From positions 1-33,871 of the IMG/VR virus record IMGVR_UViG_3300017987_000234: 33,871 nucleotides of DNA; one strand, given 5' to 3'. Positions within the stretch are counted from its first letter, which is position 1, and each line of letters starts with the position of its first letter. The notes under the pieces were generated by a model. That model was not told the origin of the DNA. It searched no databases and saw nothing but the letters and a program-made list of their open reading frames with translations. This document shows, piece by piece, positions 19,719 through 28,817 of the stretch. The stretch is from a virus. The position numbers were made by a program, and so were the translations under genes.

Positions 19719-21632
19719 TCACTCCACCCACTGCGTGACCTTGATCCACTCGATGCGCACTTCGTAGGTCCACGTTGTCTGCGGGTCCATGCCGGGGTCC
19801 GCCACGTCCTCGCCAACGAACACCAGCCCGACGCGCAGCGCCTCCTCCGCACCGATGCTCCACGCGCTTACATCCACGTCCGCCTCGATGATGGTCCAAG
19901 CGCCGTTGCTCGTCTGGCCTTGCAGGTCGGCGCTCACCGTGTCGTTGTCCTCGCCGTTGGATTCCGTGACGTAGAACTTGATCGAGTCCCAGTACGTGCC
20001 GCCGGGTGCCGCGCCCTCGGCCGTCGCGCAGTTGACCCAGACCAGCGCCCGCAGCGTGAGGTCCGTGCAGCCGTTGTAGTCGATCTGCCCGCCGGTGGCA
20101 AACTGGCACTGCGCCCAGTTCAGCGCCATCTGCGCCCGCACCGCGTCCCACACCCACTGCCCATAGCTCGCGTCCTGCTGCATGTTCACAAAGTCGAAGT
20201 CATACTTGCGGCTGGCCGTCGCTTCGCAGGCGATGAGGTCTTGCGCGGCGTCCTCCCACGTCTCATCCTCAGTGTCCGCGAGCCACTGGCCTTGGAATAC
20301 GTGGTCAGACTGAATGCTCAGGTCAATCTCGTTACTACTGGAGTCTTTCGCGTAGAGGCGGCTGGTCAGGGTCGTGTCCGCGTAGGTGCGCAGCGTATCG
20401 GCTGGTGGGGCCGTCATGGGGGCGAGGGCGTGCGCCGTGTAGTAGTCGGCGTAGTTGGCGAGGTAGGTGTGTTCCAGTGCCTTAATGGAGTAGTCGTCGT
20501 TTGCCGCGCTCGTTGACGAGCCAACTATTCCATCGTCATTGATGCTCCAACCAAGCACGGCGTAGCCATCCGTGCTGAGCCCCGAGAACGCTTCCCCCGC
20601 TTGCGCAACGGCAACAACGGCGTCGGCGTCGCAGTCCTGCTGTACGCTGAGCGCGTCTTGGTCATCCCCCGCGTTGTCTTGGTGGATCGTTACTACCGGG
20701 CTGTCCGTGCTGCCGCTGGCTAGGTCGCGCTCGACCAGCAGCGTCGGGTCCGCCGTCGTGTCGTTGCCGTCGATGTCCACCAGCGCGTCCGGCGTTGAGT
20801 CGCTGACGCCGATACGGTCGTTCGCGGCGTCCGTACACAGCAGGTTGGTATCGTTCTCGCCCTCGACGGTGAAGTCGATGTCCACGCCGTCGCCGTTAAT
20901 CAGCACCTCGTCCGGCCAGCAGTCCCAGACGTTCTGCAGCGTGCTGCCCACCTGCACCTCGATGGCCAGCCCGCCGTCCTCCGCATCGTGCGTCACGTCC
21001 TCGGCGTAGGCGGTGATGCGCACATAGTCCTCGATGTCGCTGTTGGAGTCCTCGCCGCTGAATTCCAGCACGCCGACCACATCGTTGTCGGCTGGCGTGT
21101 CGGAGTTCAGGTAGAACTCCAGCTTCGGGCCGCTGGCGCCGTTGTTGTCATACTCCAGCATCGCCAGATCGTTGCTCGCCGCATCGCGGACGTGCAGCGG
21201 GCTGAGCGGCGTGTCCTGCCCAATGCCCATCCACTTGTTAGTGTCATCCCAGACCAGCTCGCCCACTTCCGTGTGCTTCCATGTGTCCGTATCCCAGAAG
21301 AGCATCTGGCCGTCAGCCGTTCCGTCCTCCAGCGCGGCGGATACATCGGCCCACGTCAGAATGCCGGCGCCGTCCGTCTGGAGCACCTCGTCGGCGTCGC
21401 CGTCGTCTACTGGCCAGACATAGGTGAAGTTAGCGGCCATGTCGGCGGCGGTGATCTTGAACCACGCGCCGTCAACGTCGAACCACTTACAGGTGCCAGC
21501 GGTGTCGCTGTCGCCCAGCTCGATGTTGCCCTGACCGATGACCACCGGATCGCCCTGGATACGATTCTCGCCAGCCCAAGCGCAGCTCAGCCACAGCGCC
21601 GTGAGCGCGATCATAAGGGTTAGCAGTCTCAT
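19719..21632 (-). CDS. Tail fibre-like protein with N-terminal signal peptide
   Basis: A 637-aa protein, last of the tail genes. Residues 1-20 look like a Sec signal peptide (hydrophobic core LLTLMIALTALWL, AWA before Gly21). The body contains fibre-like repeats of short beta segments: VLQTDGAGILTWADV, MGIGQDTPLSPLHVRD, IGVSDSTPDALVDIDG, as in tail fibres that carry collagen-like or trimeric beta repeats. The end (from about 480) is a globular beta domain likely to bind the receptor. Acidic throughout. A signal peptide on a cytoplasmically assembled fibre is unexpected; a secreted host-surface protein is the alternative. Confidence 0.65.
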   Translation of the reverse strand: MRLLTLMIALTALWLSCAWAGENRIQGDPVVIGQGNIELGDSDTAGTCKWFDVDGAWFKITAADMAANFTYVWPVDDGDADEVLQTDGAGILTWADVSAALEDGTADGQMLFWDTDTWKHTEVGELVWDDTNKWMGIGQDTPLSPLHVRDAASNDLAMLEYDNNGASGPKLEFYLNSDTPADNDVVGVLEFSGEDSNSDIEDYVRITAYAEDVTHDAEDGGLAIEVQVGSTLQNVWDCWPDEVLINGDGVDIDFTVEGENDTNLLCTDAANDRIGVSDSTPDALVDIDGNDTTADPTLLVERDLASGSTDSPVVTIHQDNAGDDQDALSVQQDCDADAVVAVAQAGEAFSGLSTDGYAVLGWSINDDGIVGSSTSAANDDYSIKALEHTYLANYADYYTAHALAPMTAPPADTLRTYADTTLTSRLYAKDSSSNEIDLSIQSDHVFQGQWLADTEDETWEDAAQDLIACEATASRKYDFDFVNMQQDASYGQWVWDAVRAQMALNWAQCQFATGGQIDYNGCTDLTLRALVWVNCATAEGAAPGGTYWDSIKFYVTESNGEDNDTVSADLQGQTSNGAWTIIEADVDVSAWSIGAEEALRVGLVFVGEDVADPGMDPQTTWTYEVRIEWIKVTQWVE

Positions 21633-22135
21633 GCTTGAGCCTCCACGATGATGAAAGTCGCGCGGAAGTCGCAGGCCGCGCCCCGATTCTTAGTAGTCAC
21701 GTTGATCCGCAGGTTGCCGCCGTTGAGATCGGCCGCGATCGGCGCGTCATCGTCCAGGCAGTAGCCGGCGTCCGTGTAGTTGCGGTACGGCCCGACCACC
21801 TCGCCGTTGGTGCCGTCATGCCACACCACACAGAAGCCGCTTTCGAAGTACTCCGTACCGGCGTTGTCCGTGTGGCCGCGGTAGATCAGCAGCGCCGCGA
21901 TAATCAGGCTGGAGCTGCCCAGGATGATGTCGGTCGTCGCGTTGTCGGCGCAGCTCTGCTTAATCTGGCTCATCTCCGCGCCGCCGCCGCCGCCCGGCTC
22001 ATTGTCAGCGTAGACCACAGTACCGGCGCTCACGTCCGCCAGCTCGGTAGCCTCGTAGTCCTGGCCCTGCTTGAGCAGCGCCAGTATCTCGGCCGCCGGC
22101 CGCTTCACCCGCTTGATCTTGCTGTCCTGGGTCAT
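21629..22135 (-). CDS. Tail-associated hypothetical protein (168 aa)
   Basis: ATG 22135 overlaps the tail hub stop as ATGA, and the fibre start overlaps its own stop. The product has a basic start (MTQDSKIKRVKRPAAEILALLKQGQDY), a Gly-rich spacer (GGGGGAE near 50) and a beta-rich C-terminal domain (IILGSSSLIIAALLIYRGHT, GFCVVWHDG). Probably a small baseplate or fibre-attachment protein. No named family is recognised. Confidence 0.6.
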   Translation of the reverse strand: MTQDSKIKRVKRPAAEILALLKQGQDYEATELADVSAGTVVYADNEPGGGGGAEMSQIKQSCADNATTDIILGSSSLIIAALLIYRGHTDNAGTEYFESGFCVVWHDGTNGEVVGPYRNYTDAGYCLDDDAPIAADLNGGNLRINVTTKNRGAACDFRATFIIVEAQA

Positions 22136-24516
22136 TCGATGTCACTCGCGTCGTAGTCGAGCACCCGCAGCTGGTAGGTGCGCTTGCCGGGCCGGATCGT
22201 CGGCTTGAACATCCGGCAGACGCCGGTGTAGTCCGCGGCGCCGCTGCTGTCCTCGTCAATCGCAATCGTGTCGCCCAGCTCAGGCCACGCGCTCAGCGCT
22301 CCGGAGCCGCGATACTGCCGCATGCTGTACAGCTTCAGCGCGTTGCGCAGGTAGGCGCGTCCGATGGTCAGTGCCGCCGCGTCGCTGGCCGGGCCGATGT
22401 TCTTGATGGACTTCACCCGCGGGCAGCCGGCGCTGCCGCTGGAGTTGATCCCCCCGCGCAGTTTCGTATGGGCGCCAACGTTGTAGATGTACTCCGGCTC
22501 TGTCTTGAGCGCGGCGTTATCCGTCGTCTGCACCAGCGCATACTTCGTCACGTTGCCCTGCACGATCAGCTGGTGCACGCAGGCCCAGTACTGGTCGCCG
22601 CCGTCGACCGGTCCGGCCATGTACTCGAACACAATCCGGATCGCGTTGACCTGGCGAACGATGAAGCTGCTCATCTCCAGCTCGACCGCCGTCCCATCGC
22701 GCGACGGCACGCCCATGATCGCGCCGCCCAGCTCGTACCAGACGCCGCTTGTCGGTGCATGCGTGGCGGTATCGTAGTCAGCACAGCCGTCGACGCGGAC
22801 CACGAACTCACCCTCGTCGTTGCGGGTGCTGCGGTCGCTGGTAATCGCGCGGTACGCATTGACCCACAGATCGAGGTAGTCCAGGCGAATCGTCGGCGCC
22901 CCGTCGCCGAACCAGAAGTGGCAGAAGTCGAACTCCCCGCCTGGGTCGTGCTCGTAGTCGGCCATCAGCTTGGTCTCGTTCTTGCCATCCGTGAGCATGT
23001 CCACGCCGAAGTCCGTATCTGCGGGATCACCGGTTGCGTACTCCACATACTCATCCGTATGCCAGTCCTCACCGCCAGCGGTGACCTTGAGCCAGCGGTC
23101 CGGTTGCGCCCCTGCCGCCGCCGGCTCGCAGTGGTAGCTATGCTCCTGCTTGATCAGGTTCGGGTCCTGGTCGTACGTGTAGGCGACCCGAACAGCTGAG
23201 TACACATCGCGCAGGCTCATGTCCGCCTGCACCTGCTGGATACCGCCGGTGATGGTCAGATCAGGTGCACCGGCATTGCCGATCTGCGCCAGCCGGAACT
23301 TGCCCGTCGAGTGCTTGAACCAGAAGCCGATCTCATCCTCAAGCTTGAGCAGCCGGATCAGATGCTGGATTGCGTTCCACGGCGTCTGCGGCCACTTCTC
23401 CGGGTCGTAGTCGATCCGCGTGATGCCGATCTCCAGCGCGTCGAAGTCGCAGTCGCCCGCCGCGAAGCCCGCGCCGCCGTAGGCAGCCGGGCCGGTGACA
23501 AGCACCTGGACCACATCCTCCAGATAGACCACGTTGCTACCCGCGTCCAGGGACTTATCCTCGTCGTACACGCTGTATGTGCCGGTGAAGGTATCCGCGC
23601 CGGCATCAAGGCCCACCAGCACGAAGCAGCCGTATCCCGTGAGAACCTTGTAGTCCTTGTCGTACCGCATCTTGACGGCACCGCCGCCATCATCGCGGTA
23701 GAGCACCGGTGTCTGCGGGCCGATCTTCTTAGCGACCTTCGCGTAGGCGGTGTCGTTGGCGGCGTGACCGGCCGCAGCGGTACCCAGCTCCGCGCGGGCA
23801 ATGGCCTGCGTGCGGTACCGCCCGCCGCCGCCCGTCGCGTCGTAGCCCTCGCAGTAGAACCACTCGGCGTTGATCTTCAGCCAGAACTGCGGCGGGAAGC
23901 CCTGGTCGGTCGCCGTGAACTCGATGTAGAACGGGCAGGCCGCGCCGATCAGAATCTGCGCGTTGATCGTATCTGACGGGCTCTTGGCGTCGCTGATGTA
24001 GCACTTCGCACCCTCGGCGTCGGCGGGATCAGGCCACAGCGTATCGCTGGCGAAGGTGCCGTAGCTGCTGCTGGCCTTAAGCGGCATGGCGCCGGCGGCG
24101 CCCACCTGATAGGTGTCCGTCGCCATGGTCCAGCTCTCGTTGCCGCTGGCATCGGGGCAGACCGCATCGAGTAGCGCGGCTTCGTTGCCCTCCAGCTTCA
24201 CGGAGAGGTACGTGACGGTGTTCCGCTGATCGTTGACGACTCGCACGTGCTTCGGCTTGTCGGCCACGCGGCCGCGGAGCACGGTGCTCCCGTCGACAGC
24301 TACCAGCGCCGTGCTGTTGACCTGGCACGGGTTATTCGCATCGTCCGTCTCCAGCCCGTATTTGCTGCTGACGTCGTGCGCGATCGTCAGAGTACAGCTG
24401 CTGACCACTCCCAGCTCGTAGACCGGCTCCAGAGTGGCCACCGGCACCGCTGCCGAGCAGCCGCCGCCACCGTTGTAGTTCTCCTCAGGGTTGGTGAATG
24501 TGATGGTGATGCTCAT
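22132..24516 (-). CDS. Tail tip/baseplate hub protein
   Basis: A 794-aa protein downstream of the tape measure and distal tail genes. N-terminal beta domain (about 1-120) resembles hub or Tal-type entry domains; the middle (about 330-480) has ITRIDYDPEKWPQTPWNAIQHLIRLL and DMSLRDVYSAVRVAYTYD; the C-terminus (LYSMRQYRGSGALSAWPELGD, then RTYQLRVLDYD) looks like the closing strand set of gp27/J-type hub proteins. It would close the tail tube and position the fibre. Many acidic residues and Cys are present. Confidence 0.65.
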   Translation of the reverse strand: MSITITFTNPEENYNGGGGCSAAVPVATLEPVYELGVVSSCTLTIAHDVSSKYGLETDDANNPCQVNSTALVAVDGSTVLRGRVADKPKHVRVVNDQRNTVTYLSVKLEGNEAALLDAVCPDASGNESWTMATDTYQVGAAGAMPLKASSSYGTFASDTLWPDPADAEGAKCYISDAKSPSDTINAQILIGAACPFYIEFTATDQGFPPQFWLKINAEWFYCEGYDATGGGGRYRTQAIARAELGTAAAGHAANDTAYAKVAKKIGPQTPVLYRDDGGGAVKMRYDKDYKVLTGYGCFVLVGLDAGADTFTGTYSVYDEDKSLDAGSNVVYLEDVVQVLVTGPAAYGGAGFAAGDCDFDALEIGITRIDYDPEKWPQTPWNAIQHLIRLLKLEDEIGFWFKHSTGKFRLAQIGNAGAPDLTITGGIQQVQADMSLRDVYSAVRVAYTYDQDPNLIKQEHSYHCEPAAAGAQPDRWLKVTAGGEDWHTDEYVEYATGDPADTDFGVDMLTDGKNETKLMADYEHDPGGEFDFCHFWFGDGAPTIRLDYLDLWVNAYRAITSDRSTRNDEGEFVVRVDGCADYDTATHAPTSGVWYELGGAIMGVPSRDGTAVELEMSSFIVRQVNAIRIVFEYMAGPVDGGDQYWACVHQLIVQGNVTKYALVQTTDNAALKTEPEYIYNVGAHTKLRGGINSSGSAGCPRVKSIKNIGPASDAAALTIGRAYLRNALKLYSMRQYRGSGALSAWPELGDTIAIDEDSSGAADYTGVCRMFKPTIRPGKRTYQLRVLDYDASDIE

Positions 24517-25385
24517 TCCAGCACCGCCGTTACAGCTGAGATCATGAAGTGCAGCTCATAGCCGCTGCTACTCATCTTGAACGGCGCGATGTGATCACCG
24601 GCGCCCTTGCTGAGCCTGCCGGTGTAGTCTTTCCAGTAGCTCTCGCAGTCGAGATCAGGCGGCGCCGTAGACTGCGCCAGGTCCTCGATGAACAGCGCGG
24701 CGCGGTTCTGCCACCAGTAATGCAGCAGCGCGAGGTTCGGGCCGCCCTTGAGCGTGGTCGGGTGAATCGTCGCCTTGAGCTTGCAGCTGATAGTCAGCGT
24801 GGTGGGCCCGGTATAGGCAACATCAGCGCTCTGCAAATCGTCGCTGATGTCGCGGAACACATTGCCCGCCGGGATCTGTGCCGCCAGCCGCAGCGGTCCC
24901 TGGAGCGTCTGGTTGCGCAGGAAGTTGAGGAAGTTGCCGGTGCCGGTATGGCCGCCGATGCTGGCCCTGATCCAGTATGCTTCTGTGCCGTCAACGGTGT
25001 TCTTACCCCAGGCCGATGCGCCCGGCGGGTCCTGCCACGCCATGAAGCCGTCGACGGTGAAGTCGCTGGTCGAATCGTGGAACGGGTTGCTGCCGTTGAA
25101 GGCAACCCAGCCCGCAGCGCCGTCGCTATACTCCCAGGTGATCGCGCCGATGCTCGGCGCGCTGACCAGCCGCAGGCCCATGGACATGAACTTGGCGTCG
25201 GCGCCGAAGTACATGACGTGTGCCGCGCCGCCCCATAGCGGGTTGCCAGCACCGCTCAGGTCGCCGATGTCACTGTCGTAGTCATCGAAGCCGACGCCGT
25301 TGTCGCGGCGGCAGTAGTCGGGTGCACCGTCCGTCTGCGTGATCCTGACTGTCCTGCTCACAGCATCGCTAGCCAAGATCGTCAC
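24513..25385 (-). CDS. Distal tail-like protein (290 aa)
   Basis: GTG 25385 overlaps the previous gene by 17 nt, and its stop overlaps the hub start as ATGA. The N-terminal half contains a beta domain with WEYSDGAAGWVAFNG, DFTVDGFMAWQDP and EAYWIRASIGG, a pattern known from baseplate and distal tail proteins. The C-terminal part (LRLAAQIPAGNVFRDI, LALLHYWWQNRAAL, HFMISAVTAVLE) is also beta-rich. Place and fold suggest Dit function: joining tail tube to tip. Confidence 0.6.
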   Translation of the reverse strand: MTILASDAVSRTVRITQTDGAPDYCRRDNGVGFDDYDSDIGDLSGAGNPLWGGAAHVMYFGADAKFMSMGLRLVSAPSIGAITWEYSDGAAGWVAFNGSNPFHDSTSDFTVDGFMAWQDPPGASAWGKNTVDGTEAYWIRASIGGHTGTGNFLNFLRNQTLQGPLRLAAQIPAGNVFRDISDDLQSADVAYTGPTTLTISCKLKATIHPTTLKGGPNLALLHYWWQNRAALFIEDLAQSTAPPDLDCESYWKDYTGRLSKGAGDHIAPFKMSSSGYELHFMISAVTAVLE

Positions 25386-25872
25386 CGCCCATCAGGTAGA
25401 TGTCGCTTTGCAGGTCACCGGCGTCAGCGCCGCCCGCCGCGGCCATCTGTAGGCGCTGGAGCTTGGTGGCATTGAGCAGCTCGGTCAGCAGCGACTCGGC
25501 CCGCACATCATAGGTGTACATCGGGTTGCTCATGGACTCGCCGCGCCGGCTGCTGCTACCGCCGCCACCGAACAGGCCGCCGAGCACGCCACCGAACAAG
25601 CCGCCGAATATCCCGCCGACGAAGCCGCCGAACGGCCCCATCCCGCTGAACACCTGGCTGAACAGCTGGCTCATCGTGTTAGCCAGCTCGTCGGCGACGC
25701 CTGACCAGTCGTGGGTGCGGAACGCCTCGCCGATGCTGCGCCCCAGGCTCTCCGTCAGGATGCCGCCCAGCATCGAGCCCTGCTGCCGCATTCCGCGCGC
25801 CGTGTCCTGGGCAACCTGCTGCTGTCCCTGCTGATCCGTACCGAATAGCCCCTCATCCTGAGGGGACGGCAC
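25369..25872 (-). CDS. Glycine-rich hydrophobic tail protein (167 aa)
   Basis: GTG 25872 follows the tape measure stop after one codon. The product has a polar N-terminus, then a striking Gly/Phe/Val hydrophobic stretch (FGGFVGGIFGGLFGGVLGGLFGGGG, about 81-105 split by small residues) and a helical C-terminus. It may be a tape-measure companion delivered into the membrane during DNA injection, or a small tail tip protein. No family is recognised. Confidence 0.6.
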   Translation of the reverse strand: MPSPQDEGLFGTDQQGQQQVAQDTARGMRQQGSMLGGILTESLGRSIGEAFRTHDWSGVADELANTMSQLFSQVFSGMGPFGGFVGGIFGGLFGGVLGGLFGGGGSSSRRGESMSNPMYTYDVRAESLLTELLNATKLQRLQMAAAGGADAGDLQSDIYLMGGDDLG

Positions 25873-25875
25873 GCC

Positions 25876-28452
25876 TCAACCGCCGGGCCCGCAACCGCCC
25901 AGCAGACCAAGGTTCTCCAGACCTGACCGGCTGTACGTAGCCAGCGGATTCTGATACTGCGGCTCGTAGGTGTTGATCATCGACAGCATCTCGCTGATGT
26001 CGACGCCCGCAGCCTTCAACGCCTCGAGACCGGCCATCGTGTACTGCCCGCCCTGCATCAGGATTTCGCCGTTGTCGCCGCGCAGGATACCCTCCTCGGT
26101 ATCGAGCCCCGCGGCCGCGGTCTCCCAGCCGGTACCGCCCGCGATCATCGCCTGATTGGCGGCTTCAACCGCGCCCGCAATCGCATCGCTCAGCTGCTGG
26201 CGCAGCGTGGTCGCCACTCCCGCGACCTGCTGTGCGATTCCGGCCAGCGTTGCCGCCACCTGCTGGCCGGCCCGCTGGAATGCATCCGCCATCGCCCAGC
26301 CCATATGCTCGAAGCTGGCGACCGACGTGTCCTCCAGCGTACGAATCTCGTCCAGGATGTTGCCGCTCATCGTGGATACTTCAGACTCGATGTCAGCTGC
26401 ATAGGCAACCGTGACATTGAGCATCTTGCCCCACATGTCCGGCCAGATCGAGTGACCGACTACCACATCCTTCAGCCACGTAAAGACGCCTTGTACCTTC
26501 TCCTTGAACCACGTCACCTTGTCGACAATCTGCTGGCCCCAGCTTGTGGCTGTATCCCTCAGAGCAGTCCACATGTCATTCCACAACTGCGGAATGGTCG
26601 TCTTGGCATTGGTGAAGAACGCCGCAATGGCATCCAGCTTCTCCTGAATCCAGACATCGGCGACGGTATGGAACCAGCTCGTGTCGTAGATCTCTTTACA
26701 GCCCTGCCAGAACGCGTCCCACTCAGCAGCGATAGGTCCCGTGCCACTGCTGAACAGCTGGGCAATCGCATCGAGCGCAGCCTGGATATCCTTGTCGGCA
26801 GTGGTATGGAACCAGCTCTGGTCATAGACGAGTTTCAGCCCCTCCCAGAGCGATGCAAAGTTCGTCTTGAGCCGGGGAGCCGCGTCCTGCATCGCGTACT
26901 CCAATGCAGCCTCGCCCTTCTGGAAGTCGGTAGCCATATCCCAGGCCGTCTCGCCTTCCGGTCCCACCCGCTCTCGCAGCATTCGCTGGAAGTCCTCAGC
27001 GGCTCTTGCCGATGGGTCCCAGTTCTCGATCGCATACTTGATGTTGATGGTCCAGACAGTTGCCGCCAGCGCTGTAAGAGCGGCGAGTAGGCCGAGCGCT
27101 CCCGCGCCACCGGCCGCAGTCCCCGTCGCCTTCGCCAGCCAGACATTGAAGCCCCAACCAGGACCGGCCAGAAACGCGTTGATGCCCGCGGTAAAGCCAA
27201 CCATGCCGCGTGACAGTGCCGCGATTCCGATGCTCATCTGCCCGATGACCATCAGCGCCGGCCCCGCGATGGCCGCTACTGTTGCGAGCCCAGTGGCAAA
27301 CCGCAGGGTTGCGGGGCTGGCCTGCGCTATCTTCCGGAGATAGTCGGTGAGCTTCGTGATGATCCTGGTGAAATCGTCCAGCAGGCCGGACTCGGAGATC
27401 GCCAGCCCCGCGCCCTGCACCGCGGACTTGAACCGCTCCCACGGCGTCATCATCTCCTCGGCGATCTCTTGCGCTTTGCCCGCGGCGTTTAAGTTGGACT
27501 GTGTCAACTCGTTCAGCGCCTCGCTGCCCTGTGAGATCAAGCCGGCAAACCCCGACGCGGCGCGTTGACCAACCAAGGTCTTCAGAGTGGCCATCTGCTG
27601 AGCCTCGCCCATTTCCCCCAAGCCGATTTCCAGTTGGCGAATGATGTCGACCAGAGGCAGCATGGCGCCTTCGGAATCCATTACCTGGAGCTTCAGCTCC
27701 TTCATGATGGCCGCTGCTTTATCTCCCGGATCAATGAGCGACAGGATGCCCATGCGCAATGAAGTACCGGCCTGGCTAGCCTGAATACCGGCGTTACCCA
27801 TCAGACCTACTGCGGCCGCAATTTCCTCGAACTGCATACCGGCACCCGCAGCAACAGGTGCTATGTACTTCATTGTTTCGCCGAGCATCTCCAGATCGAC
27901 ATTCGCACTAGTGAAGGTGTTGGTCAGCACATCCGACACGCGGCCCATGTCCTTTACTTCCAAATTGAAGCCGGTGAGGATATTGCTCGCGATGTCGGCT
28001 GCGCGTGCCAGATCGACCTGTCCCGCGGCAGCCATGGCAAGCGTGCCGGGCATGGCGCCCAGGATTTCGTTCGTCTTGAAGCCGGCCATCGCCAGGAAGC
28101 CCTGCGCTTCCGCGGCCTGATTGGCCGTGAATACCGTCGTCGCGCCGAGGTCCTTTGCCTGCTGCCTCAGCTGTTCAAACTGCTCGCCGGTGGCACCGCT
28201 GAGCGCCTTGACGCGGCGCATCGACTTGTCAAAGTCCAGGCCCAGCTTGATAATCGCTCCGCCGGCAGCCAGGATCGGCACCGTCACGTACCGGCTCATG
28301 CTGGTACCCACGGCCTTCATCGCCCGGCCGGTCTTCTGGAGGTTGCCGGCGAGGCCGCCGATCTGCCTGTTGGTATTGGCCAGACCGCCGCTGAACTTGT
28401 CGTTCAGCTCCAGCACGACCTCCAGAATCTTCTGTTCGGTATCGCTACCCAT
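25876..28452 (-). CDS. Tape measure protein, TP901 family
   Basis: An 858-aa protein; ATG 28452 overlaps the T frame stop as TAATG. Residues 70-320 match the TP901 core: LGATTVFTANQAAEAQGFLAMAGF, SNILTGFNLEV, LMGNAGIQASQAGTSLRMGI and GFAGLISQGSEALNELT. Hydrophobic segments follow (about 385-470), then two tandem 46-residue repeats with SWFHT and LDAIA, and a helical C-terminus. It sets the tail length and probably joins the channel for DNA entry. Length implies a tail of roughly 130 nm by the usual 1.5 A per residue rule (estimate). Confidence 0.9.
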   Translation of the reverse strand: MGSDTEQKILEVVLELNDKFSGGLANTNRQIGGLAGNLQKTGRAMKAVGTSMSRYVTVPILAAGGAIIKLGLDFDKSMRRVKALSGATGEQFEQLRQQAKDLGATTVFTANQAAEAQGFLAMAGFKTNEILGAMPGTLAMAAAGQVDLARAADIASNILTGFNLEVKDMGRVSDVLTNTFTSANVDLEMLGETMKYIAPVAAGAGMQFEEIAAAVGLMGNAGIQASQAGTSLRMGILSLIDPGDKAAAIMKELKLQVMDSEGAMLPLVDIIRQLEIGLGEMGEAQQMATLKTLVGQRAASGFAGLISQGSEALNELTQSNLNAAGKAQEIAEEMMTPWERFKSAVQGAGLAISESGLLDDFTRIITKLTDYLRKIAQASPATLRFATGLATVAAIAGPALMVIGQMSIGIAALSRGMVGFTAGINAFLAGPGWGFNVWLAKATGTAAGGAGALGLLAALTALAATVWTINIKYAIENWDPSARAAEDFQRMLRERVGPEGETAWDMATDFQKGEAALEYAMQDAAPRLKTNFASLWEGLKLVYDQSWFHTTADKDIQAALDAIAQLFSSGTGPIAAEWDAFWQGCKEIYDTSWFHTVADVWIQEKLDAIAAFFTNAKTTIPQLWNDMWTALRDTATSWGQQIVDKVTWFKEKVQGVFTWLKDVVVGHSIWPDMWGKMLNVTVAYAADIESEVSTMSGNILDEIRTLEDTSVASFEHMGWAMADAFQRAGQQVAATLAGIAQQVAGVATTLRQQLSDAIAGAVEAANQAMIAGGTGWETAAAGLDTEEGILRGDNGEILMQGGQYTMAGLEALKAAGVDISEMLSMINTYEPQYQNPLATYSRSGLENLGLLGGCGPGG
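26575..26850 (-). repeat. Tandem 138-bp repeat within tape measure gene
   Basis: Two units, 26850-26713 and 26712-26575, encode related 46-residue segments: W-x-G-x-K-x-x-YD-x-SWFHT-x-AD, then IQ-x-x-LDAIA and a Trp near the end. The similarity is clear in protein, less in DNA. Such internal repeats change tail length by duplication. Confidence 0.6.
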
Positions 28453-28817
28453 TACCGTCTAAGCTTGCTCTCCATGTCACGGCGCGCGGCCTCCTGCTCC
28501 TCGCGCTGATGCTCCTTCACTACTGAATCCGCCAGCCGCATCGCGGCCAGATACCACAGGGGCTGATCAACAAGACCGCCCGCTCGCAGCAGATGACCCG
28601 TGCTGTAGTAGCCGTAAAGCCGCTGCACGCGCACGGCGAACTCGCTGACGTCGCGGAACGGGCAGCCTGTGGCAATGATGTCCTCAATGGCGTCTCCTAC
28701 GCGTCGCTCTCCGATCTTGAGGAGTCCCTGGAGGCAGTGGTGGGGACAGTCTCGCTCATCTTGTCCTTGGCCTGAGCACTCCCTGGGACACTGGAGGCTG
28801 AGGCTGAGCCTGAGGGA
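28452..28817 (-). CDS. Tail assembly chaperone T part, read by -1 frameshift
   Basis: The frame has no own ribosome site and overlaps the G gene by about 170 nt in the -1 frame, the usual G/GT arrangement. If ribosomes slip at TTTTT (28821-28817), 121 T residues are added to the first 226 of G, giving a 347-aa GT protein. The T part has helical segments LLKIGERRVGDAIEDIIAT and LRAGGLVDQPLWYLAAM, ending in a charged helix. GT coats the tape measure during tail assembly. An independent ATG at 28868 exists but lacks a good site. Confidence 0.7.
   Translation of the reverse strand, partial: SLRLSLSLQCPRECSGQGQDERDCPHHCLQGLLKIGERRVGDAIEDIIATGCPFRDVSEFAVRVQRLYGYYSTGHLLRAGGLVDQPLWYLAAMRLADSVVKEHQREEQEAARRDMESKLRR

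Noticed and set aside
26575-26850. Tandem repeat as a mobile or regulatory repeat
   Set aside because: It encodes a repeated segment within the tape measure protein and is best explained by protein duplication.
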